Assembly: GCA_910586485.1 (NCBI GenBank)
Contig: CAJUIA010000010.1
Coordinates: forward strand, 1 to 64,000
DNA length: 64,000 nt
From: an uncultured Acetatifactor sp.
Lineage (GTDB): Bacteria > Bacillota > Clostridia > Lachnospirales > Lachnospiraceae
Reading direction: 5' to 3'
Part shown: piece by piece, positions 59,006 through 64,000 of the stretch
Layout of the letters: every line of letters begins with the position of its first letter
Numbering within the stretch: the stretch's first letter is position 1
Translations under genes and position numbers: made by a program
The notes under the pieces: model-generated
Databases searched by the model: none
What the model was told of the DNA's origin: nothing
Seen by the model: only the letters and a program-made list of their open reading frames with translations

Positions 59006-60844
59006 ATGGCATATGACGAATTGAAGTGGGCGGTTGACAGCGTAAAGAAATTCGGAGAGGGCTTTCTCCCCAAAAACATGAGGAAATTTCACGCGATACA
59101 GTCAAGCATAGACACGATAAATATTACTTTTTTAGAGCCGACAAACACAGTTATAGAAGATCAGATTTTACTTGCAGTAAAGGGCGTGGCGGTGCTGATG
59201 AAAGAAGGCAGTTACCCGAAACACCACAAAGACGGGACACTGATTGCTGACAATACGATACTGGGGAAGTATGAAAGTACACCGCTTGTGGTTGAAAATA
59301 TGGAAATGGAACACACATATTACTTCGCAGCTTTCCCGTACAGCGAAAACGGCGTATACAACGAGAGCGGGAACGCCTTAAACCGTGCGGAAGTAACGAT
59401 CCATGAGGGCGAAACGGTAACGGTAAACGTAAACGTGGACAATGCGGACGGCTTCACTTCTGCGGCGATCGTCCTGCATAATGTGACGACGGGAGAGGAT
59501 CAGACGCAGGAAGTGGGCGGCACGTCGCAGATCGGCTTCAATGTGAATATCAACGAAGAATATTACATCACGGCGGCAGCAGTAAGCGGCTACAAAACGC
59601 CGGATCAGACGGAACACTTCACGGCGGCGGCAGGGTACAGCCGGACGGTTGAATTTAACTATATCCGGCGCACACTGTTTGGATATTATGAGGATAAGAC
59701 GGACAGCAACCCCGAAACCCGTATACATTACATTGAAATGAACGCCGATTTTGCGCCTATGCGGTGCGTGGCGACGGCAGCAGGCGGCTGGAATAACGGG
59801 GACTGGACGGAAGACAACTGCTGGATTTTAAAGGGAAACAAGCCATTCATGGTGCGCTATGACGGCACGATCGACTATGAATTAGATCATAACGATTACA
59901 GCAAGAAAAAGGCTGGCGGCGCGTCCGACGTATCAAACACGGCATACGCTGGAAATGCAATGGCAACAATCCCACTTATCTGGGTAAAGCGGTATACAGA
60001 GGGTAACAAGCAATACCACCTTTTCTGCGATATACAGCTTGACGAAGATTTTCACGCATACGCGCACACACGCGCCGACGGTTCGATCGAGCCGTACACG
60101 TTCTATCCCATGTTCGGCGGCGCGCTTGTTTCCGGCAAGTTGCGGTCGATCGCCGGACAGTCGCAAATGAACTCACAGACGGGCGCGAATGAAATATCAT
60201 ACGCAAAGGCAAACGGCGCGCTATGGAATACGGGCTATTATTCGATCATTCAGTTACGGTGGGAACTGGAAACACTCTTTACAAGATCGACAAACAAACA
60301 GGACGCTTGTGGCTACGGGAATTATCAAGGCGGCAGCGGCGCGGGCAGTCTTTCCAAAACGGGTACGCTTTTAACAGGCGGCAGATTTTGGGGGCATGGA
60401 TCGACAGTAAACAAGCCGAGGAAATTTTTACATTGTGAACAGCAGATGGGCGCATGGGAGAGGATCAACGGCTGGCTTTATGTCGGCGGTAAGCATTATA
60501 TAAAGCAGTATGAGCCGTACAACGAGACAGGAGCGGGATATATCAACACGGGGCTTTCCATGAGTGGGACAAGCGGGCAGTACATCAAAGAAACCGTATT
60601 GACCGACAACGGGGAACTTCCCACCGTGAACGGCGGCGCGTCTGATACATACAAATGCTGCGGCGGCTGGTATAACGCTTCGCAGGTCGATCACGCGATT
60701 GTGGACGGCGACTGCTCCGTTGGCTTGCTCTGCGGCGGGGCGGTGGGTGTGCACGCCCTTGTTTCCAATGCGGGCTGGGACGTTTCCGCGCGCGCCTATT
60801 CTAAAACCCCTACAACCGCAAAGCCCGAAGAAATCGGGCTTTAA
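59006..60844 (+). CDS. DGR-diversified tail-tip receptor-binding protein
   Basis: A 612-aa protein. The N-terminal attachment domain (about 1-125) is followed by an Ig-like domain (about 130-220, DGFTSAAIVLHNVTTG) and a large C-terminal region of C-type-lectin/formylglycine-enzyme type (about 250-612; IPLIWVKRY, NGWLYVGGKHYIKQYEPYN). Residues 564-597 are the variable repeat. Compared with the template, ten residues differ: D569, S571, V572, G581, H583, A584, G590, D592, V593 and A597, where the template encodes Asn nine times in this stretch. It likely binds host receptors and is retargeted by the DGR. Confidence 0.88.
   Translation: MAYDELKWAVDSVKKFGEGFLPKNMRKFHAIQSSIDTINITFLEPTNTVIEDQILLAVKGVAVLMKEGSYPKHHKDGTLIADNTILGKYESTPLVVENMEMEHTYYFAAFPYSENGVYNESGNALNRAEVTIHEGETVTVNVNVDNADGFTSAAIVLHNVTTGEDQTQEVGGTSQIGFNVNINEEYYITAAAVSGYKTPDQTEHFTAAAGYSRTVEFNYIRRTLFGYYEDKTDSNPETRIHYIEMNADFAPMRCVATAAGGWNNGDWTEDNCWILKGNKPFMVRYDGTIDYELDHNDYSKKKAGGASDVSNTAYAGNAMATIPLIWVKRYTEGNKQYHLFCDIQLDEDFHAYAHTRADGSIEPYTFYPMFGGALVSGKLRSIAGQSQMNSQTGANEISYAKANGALWNTGYYSIIQLRWELETLFTRSTNKQDACGYGNYQGGSGAGSLSKTGTLLTGGRFWGHGSTVNKPRKFLHCEQQMGAWERINGWLYVGGKHYIKQYEPYNETGAGYINTGLSMSGTSGQYIKETVLTDNGELPTVNGGASDTYKCCGGWYNASQVDHAIVDGDCSVGLLCGGAVGVHALVSNAGWDVSARAYSKTPTTAKPEEIGL
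60694..60795 (+). repeat. DGR variable repeat (VR)
   Basis: 102 bp aligned without gaps to the TR at 60963-61064 (offset 269). It differs at 16 positions, each opposite an adenine in the TR (A to G ten times, A to C four, A to T twice); all 79 non-adenine positions are identical. Identity ends with the GC-rich TTTCCGCGCGC, the probable initiation-of-homing region. Confidence 0.95.
60820..60842 (+). other. Hairpin 1 downstream of the VR
   Basis: AAAGCCCGA (60820-60828) pairs perfectly over 9 bp with TCGGGCTTT (60834-60842) around AGAAA. It overlaps the last codons and the stop of the target gene and begins 25 bp after the VR. In BPP-1 a hairpin or cruciform in this place promotes retrohoming. 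Confidence 0.75.
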
Positions 60845-60860
60845 GGTTAAAGCGGGGGAT

Positions 60861-60879
60861 CGGGGGCAGCCCGCCCCCG
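60861..60879 (+). other. Hairpin 2 downstream of the VR
   Basis: CGGGGGC (60861-60867) pairs perfectly with GCCCCCG (60873-60879) around 5 nt. There is no T-run, so a DNA cruciform for DGR targeting is at least as likely as a terminator. Confidence 0.6.
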
Positions 60880-60962
60880 TTGTAGGAAAACGAAGCGAAA
60901 ACAAAAATTATTTAAGATATACGGATTTTGTGTGCGACAACGCGGGGCTTTACGTCCCCCGC

Positions 60963-61064
60963 CGCGATTGTGGACGGCAACTGCAACAATGGCTTGCTAT
61001 GCGGCGGGGCGGTGAATGTGAACAACCTTGTTTCCAATGCGAACTGGAACATTTCCGCGCGCAC
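60963..61064 (+). repeat. DGR template repeat (TR)
   Basis: 102 bp in the gap between the target gene and the reverse transcriptase, with 23 adenines. In the VR frame it would encode AIVDGNCNNGLLCGG then AVNVNNLVSNANWNISART, nine of the codons being AAC or AAT, the usual DGR design because AAY can change to 15 amino acids without stops. The rest of the 353-bp gap holds hairpin 2 upstream and, after the TR, a spacer with an AAGCC/GGCTT hairpin (61111-61123). Confidence 0.95.
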
Positions 61065-61197
61065 GTTTCTATAAAAATGGATCAATCATCTAATGCACAC
61101 AATCTAACGGAAGCCGAAGGCTTGAAATGAATACCCGACGTAGGCGGGGCAAGTAAGAAATTGAAAGCCCTAGAGGGAATAGAAAGGACGATCCACC

Positions 61198-62475
61198 ATG
61201 AAAACCTACAAAAATTTATATGAAAAAATCATATCGGAAGAAAATCTGAAAAAGGCGTTTTTCAAGGCAGCAAAGGGAAAACGGAAAAGAAAGGACATAC
61301 AGCGCATACTTGACAACGTAGACGAACACGTGGCGATCCTGCGCGGGATTTTAGAACGCGAGGACTTCAGACCAGCACACCATAAGCCCGTACAGATCAA
61401 TGACGGCTTCAAGATGAAAAAGCGTCATATCATAAAGCCGTATTATAAGTATGAGCAAGTCGTACACCATGCAATTATACAGGTGCTTGCGCCGACGGAC
61501 AAAGAGATCGCACAGGATCACAGCTTGAAGAAAGTCATAAACCGCGGCGCGTATGAATTTACTTGCGGATCAGTCAAAGGGCGGGGCGCGCATTACGGGA
61601 AGCGGTACATTGAACGCTGGATCAGAAATGACCGGAAAAATACAAAGTATGTGTTAAAAATCGACGTGCGCCACTTTTTCGAGAGCATACCCCACGACAG
61701 GCTGAAGGAAAAGCTGCGGAAAGTGATTGCGGACGAAAAGACGCTGCGGCTTCTTGATCTCATTATCGACGCAGTACCGACAGGGCTTCCGCTAGGCTAT
61801 TACACAAGCCAGTGGCTGGCAAACTTTTATTTGCAGGATTTAGACCATTTCATAAAACAGGAGATATGGGAACCGGAAAAGGAAAAGAAAATACAGCAGT
61901 ATGCGGCGCGCATGAAACGGAAAGGTGCAAAGAATTTTGTCATACCGGACTATCTATGCGGCGTGAAGTACATGGTGCGCTATATGGACGACATTGTTTG
62001 TTTCGGCGCAAATAAGCGGGACTTAAAAACCGCGTTAGAGAGGATAGAAAGCTATTGCAGCAAGAAGCTGGGGCTGGAAATCAAGAAAAACAAACAGATT
62101 TTCCCGCTATCAAAAGAAATCCCGCTGACAGAAAAGGAACCGGCAACAAGGGAGCGGGCGAAAAAGAGCATAAAAAAGAAAGTGAAAGAGATCGGGCGCG
62201 CGCTGGATTTTATGGGATTTTTATTCAGACGGACGCGGACGACGATCAGAAAAGCGATATTGTACCGGATCACGCGCAAGGCGCGGAAAGTTGCAAAGAA
62301 AGAAAAGGTCAACTGGTACGACGCTTCAAGCATTATCAGCCGCATGGGGTACTTTAGGCATACGGACGCATACAACGTCTATCTGGAACGCGTAAAGCCC
62401 TATGTAAATATAAAGAAGCTGAAAAGAATAGTCTCAAACCATGAGAGGAAAGGAAGGTTACGCTATGGAAGTTAA
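61198..62475 (+). CDS. DGR reverse transcriptase
   Basis: A 425-aa reverse transcriptase of the retron/group II intron-like superfamily. Catalytic aspartates are Asp156 (LKIDVRHFFESIP) and Asp264-Asp265 in YMDD (262-265). Motif 4 reads LGYYTSQ (199-205), with the SQ typical of DGR enzymes in place of the QGxxxSP of other RTs. The end is basic (LDFMGFLFRRTRTTIRK). It copies TR RNA with errors at adenines; the cDNA replaces the VR. A pre-start AAAGGA is present. A C-terminal tail follows the RT core without a maturase or endonuclease domain. Confidence 0.95.
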   Translation: MKTYKNLYEKIISEENLKKAFFKAAKGKRKRKDIQRILDNVDEHVAILRGILEREDFRPAHHKPVQINDGFKMKKRHIIKPYYKYEQVVHHAIIQVLAPTDKEIAQDHSLKKVINRGAYEFTCGSVKGRGAHYGKRYIERWIRNDRKNTKYVLKIDVRHFFESIPHDRLKEKLRKVIADEKTLRLLDLIIDAVPTGLPLGYYTSQWLANFYLQDLDHFIKQEIWEPEKEKKIQQYAARMKRKGAKNFVIPDYLCGVKYMVRYMDDIVCFGANKRDLKTALERIESYCSKKLGLEIKKNKQIFPLSKEIPLTEKEPATRERAKKSIKKKVKEIGRALDFMGFLFRRTRTTIRKAILYRITRKARKVAKKEKVNWYDASSIISRMGYFRHTDAYNVYLERVKPYVNIKKLKRIVSNHERKGRLRYGS

Positions 62476-62827
62476 GTGGCAGATCGGCGAAACCTACGAA
62501 ACAGACCGCCCCGCAGACATTGAGAAGGGCGCGGATCGGGTAAAGGTACGCCGGAACATCAAGAGAGAAACACGCACAGCAGACAGCACACGGCGCAAAG
62601 TTTGGGTATATGAATATGCAAACATGACGCTGGCACAATTCGACACATACAAAGCGCAGCTTGCGGAACTGGAAAGCCCGCTGGCTAAACTTATCACAGA
62701 AAACAACACACAGCAACTTGAAGGCACAGCGGCACTTTATGAGGAATTGCTGGAGGTAAAAGACAGCCAGCAGGCAATCATGGAAGGGATCGCGGCAGTA
62801 TATGAAATGGGGGTAAGTGCAGAATGA
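62465..62827 (+). CDS. Hypothetical phage tail-region protein
   Basis: A 120-aa protein with a beta start (MEVKWQIGETYETDRPADIE) and helical end (MTLAQFDTYKAQLAELESPL). It lies where Avd could be, but it does not look like the basic four-helix Avd. Similar small proteins are common between tail fibre and holin genes in Clostridia phages. It overlaps the RT end by 11 nt. Confidence 0.55.
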   Translation: MEVKWQIGETYETDRPADIEKGADRVKVRRNIKRETRTADSTRRKVWVYEYANMTLAQFDTYKAQLAELESPLAKLITENNTQQLEGTAALYEELLEVKDSQQAIMEGIAAVYEMGVSAE

Positions 62828-63042
62828 AAAATATTTACATCAAGTTAGTGATTGCGGGAAGGGACATTGCAACCATTCCCGCGCGGGACATTGTAGGCGT
62901 AGCCGCAGGCGTTATCATAAAAGGCGCGGAAAACGGCGAAGGGTATATCACGATCGGGGACGTACCGGAAAAGCACAGGGCGGCAGTTATCGCGGCACTG
63001 GAAGCGGACGGCTACGACGAAAACGGCGATCCGGTCGAGTAA
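62824..63042 (+). CDS. Hypothetical phage protein
   Basis: A 72-aa protein (MKNIYIKLVIAGRDIATIPA...). The start overlaps the previous stop (ATGA). No family is recognised. Confidence 0.5.
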   Translation: MKNIYIKLVIAGRDIATIPARDIVGVAAGVIIKGAENGEGYITIGDVPEKHRAAVIAALEADGYDENGDPVE

Positions 63043-63058
63043 GGAAGGGGTGGAGAGT

Positions 63059-63577
63059 ATGACATATACAAATGTATTCACAGACAAGTACAATGCGGTA
63101 ACGGGCGCGATCGTCGCGGTGCTGACCGCGATTTTCGGTACATACTGGTATGTGTTCGCGGCGTTTCTTGCGCTGAATGTGATCGACTGGATCACGGGAT
63201 GGATCAAGGCGAACAGAAAGAAAGAGGAAAGCAGCAGGGTGGGCGCGATCGGCGCAGTCAAAAAGTTGGGCTACTGGGCGGTGGTGCTTGTGGCGTTTCT
63301 GATTGCGTCCGTATTCGTACACTTCGGAAAAGATATGCTGGGGATTGATCTTTCTTTCTTGCATTTGATCGGCTGGTGGGTGCTTGCCATGCTGATTGTG
63401 AACGAAGCCCGCAGCATTTTGGAAAACCTTGTGGAAATGGGGTACAAAGTCCCCGAAGTGCTGATTAAGGGGCTGGCGGTTACGGAAAAGCTGATCGAAG
63501 CCGGAATTGACATTTTAAGCACAGACGACGAAACAAAAGAGCCGTCGGACGATACAGGCGGCAAAGCAGACAAATAA
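63059..63577 (+). CDS. Phage holin (holin_4-like family)
   Basis: A 172-aa membrane protein with about three to four hydrophobic spans (AVTGAIVAVLTAIFGTYWYV, FAAFLALNVIDWITGW, YWAVVLVAFLIASVFVHFG, LIGWWVLAMLIVNEARSIL) and an acidic end. The motif NVIDWITGWIKA is typical of the toxin-secretion/phage-lysis holin family. It makes membrane holes that release the amidase encoded next. ATG 63059 follows GGAAGGGG. Confidence 0.88.
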   Translation: MTYTNVFTDKYNAVTGAIVAVLTAIFGTYWYVFAAFLALNVIDWITGWIKANRKKEESSRVGAIGAVKKLGYWAVVLVAFLIASVFVHFGKDMLGIDLSFLHLIGWWVLAMLIVNEARSILENLVEMGYKVPEVLIKGLAVTEKLIEAGIDILSTDDETKEPSDDTGGKADK

Positions 63578-63595
63578 ACACAGAAACGGGCAAAT

Positions 63596-63638
63596 AAAGC
63601 CCCCGCACAGACGACACAAAGCCTTGCGGGGGCTTTTG
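63596..63638 (+). terminator. Strong terminator after the holin
   Basis: AAAGCCCCCGCA (63596-63607) pairs perfectly over 12 bp with TGCGGGGGCTTT (63625-63636), followed by TGTT. Its loop carries the phage motif CACAGACGACAC (63606-63617). Confidence 0.8.
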
Positions 63639-63662
63639 TTATATCAGAAAGGATGGTGCAGC

Positions 63663-63818
63663 ATGAGAAGCGAGCATACAAAGGATTTACAGCCGGAAGA
63701 ACTGGAAGAACTGAAAGAAAAAGTGGCAGGAATGGACGAAGACGCGCTGACAGAGTTTAGAAACGGCTTCAATCCCGACGAAATGGGATTTTGCGGAGAG
63801 GAAGGGGCGACGGAATGA
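63663..63818 (+). CDS. Small phage protein preceding the endolysin
   Basis: A 51-aa acidic helical protein (MRSEHTKDLQPEELEELKEK...). AAAGGATGG lies upstream. It overlaps the amidase start by 4 nt. The function is unknown; its place suggests a lysis or regulatory role. Confidence 0.55.
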   Translation: MRSEHTKDLQPEELEELKEKVAGMDEDALTEFRNGFNPDEMGFCGEEGATE

Positions 63819-64000
63819 ACATAAACAGGCAGTATATAACAAAAATCAATTTCACAGACAAAAACAGCACGGCGCGGATCAAATATATTGTGATCCACTA
63901 CTTCGGCGGGCTTTCTACCGCTTTACAGCTTGCGAAATACTGGGCGCGGGAATATGCGGGCGCGTCGGCGCATTATGCCATAGGGCATGAGGGGGAAATA
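63815..64000 (+). CDS. N-acetylmuramoyl-L-alanine amidase (endolysin), partial
   Basis: The first 62 residues of a peptidoglycan amidase of the Amidase_2 type: IKYIVIHYFGG provides a zinc-binding His, and AGASAHYAIGHEGEI a second conserved region. It cuts the bond between N-acetylmuramic acid and the peptide stem to release phage. The gene runs out of the window at 64000. Confidence 0.85.
   Translation, partial: MNINRQYITKINFTDKNSTARIKYIVIHYFGGLSTALQLAKYWAREYAGASAHYAIGHEGEI

Larger units (their letters stand above)
59006..62475 (+). other. Diversity-generating retroelement cassette
   Basis: The cassette comprises the target gene (59006-60844) with VR at its 3' end, two hairpins (60820-60842, 60861-60879), the TR (60963-61064), a spacer and the reverse transcriptase (61198-62475). 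The order and strand match the known BPP-1-type DGR layout, except that no Avd gene is recognised. Confidence 0.93.
28990..64000 (+). mobile_element. Siphovirus-type prophage, left part (right end outside window)
   Basis: From about 29.0 kb every gene is on the + strand, tightly packed, with the order early/modification, replication, ssb, HNH-terS-terL-portal-protease-capsid-connectors-tail-DGR-holin-amidase. The terminase, HK97-like capsid and long tape measure indicate a long-tailed phage. The left junction lies between 28600 and 28990, but no att core can be named without the right end. There is no integrase or CI-like repressor in the visible 35 kb. Confidence 0.9.

Noticed and set aside
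60851..60879. G-quadruplex formed by the G5 runs
   Set aside because: Only two G5 runs are present on this strand; the perfect hairpin explains the sequence better.
60699..61130. A 143-aa open frame spanning both VR and TR
   Set aside because: It runs out of frame through the end of the target gene and the non-coding TR region; it is open only because VR and TR are similar and GC-rich.
61198..62475. Retron or group II intron reverse transcriptase
   Set aside because: There is no maturase or endonuclease domain and no msr/msd or intron RNA; the SQ motif and the adenine-specific TR/VR pair indicate a DGR.
62465..62827. The 120-aa protein as the DGR Avd factor
   Set aside because: It is not strongly basic or all-helical, has a beta-rich start, and resembles common small proteins between tail fibre and holin genes.

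Overview
The window is a chromosomal stretch of a low-to-mid GC Bacillota genome, most likely a gut Lachnospiraceae (Clostridia), running into an integrated siphovirus-type prophage. The assignment rests on a FabK/FabT-type fatty-acid operon, strong AGGAGG-like ribosome binding sites, a lipoprotein GH5 glucanase and the style of the phage genes. The first 13 bases match the end of an Illumina adapter, so the left edge is a contig end.

Host part (1 to about 28.8 kb): a surface-protein fragment, a soluble zinc-binding chemoreceptor, a GH5 lipoprotein, a heterodimeric ABC exporter followed by a DUF2264 protein, a PAS-GGDEF-EAL phosphodiesterase, a membrane chemoreceptor and an Rpn-type nuclease. 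Then comes a type II fatty-acid operon, acpP-fabK-fabD-fabG-fabF-fabZ-accDA-fabH-fabT-cls. It starts at a near-consensus promoter followed directly by two FabT-like palindromes. accD and accA are fused, and accB and accC are absent from this locus. An ECF sigma/anti-sigma pair, a KdpDE-like two-component system and an RNA methyltransferase follow.

Phage part (about 28.9 kb to beyond the right edge): every gene is on the + strand. The order is early and modification genes (C5 methyltransferase, radical SAM protein, two DPPY methyltransferases, one frame-broken NPPF methyltransferase), an HUH Rep, a VRR-NUC nuclease, ParA/ParB, a MazG-like protein and SSB. After that come HNH, terminase, portal, ClpP-like protease, capsid, connectors, tail tube, G/GT chaperones with a -1 slippery site, tape measure, distal tail and baseplate proteins, a diversity-generating retroelement (DGR), holin and the start of an amidase. 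No integrase or CI-type repressor is visible, so these would have to lie beyond the right edge.

The most notable system is the DGR. A 612-aa tail-tip protein ends in a 102-bp variable repeat (VR). A 102-bp template repeat (TR) lies 168 bp further on, and a reverse transcriptase with LGYYTSQ and YMDD motifs follows. TR and VR differ at 16 positions, all of them adenines in the TR, and none of the 79 non-adenine positions differs. A second notable pattern is that the only G8 tracts in the window sit in three phage DNA methyltransferase genes, and a fourth is frame-broken at a G6 tract, which suggests slippage-based phase variation of phage DNA modification.
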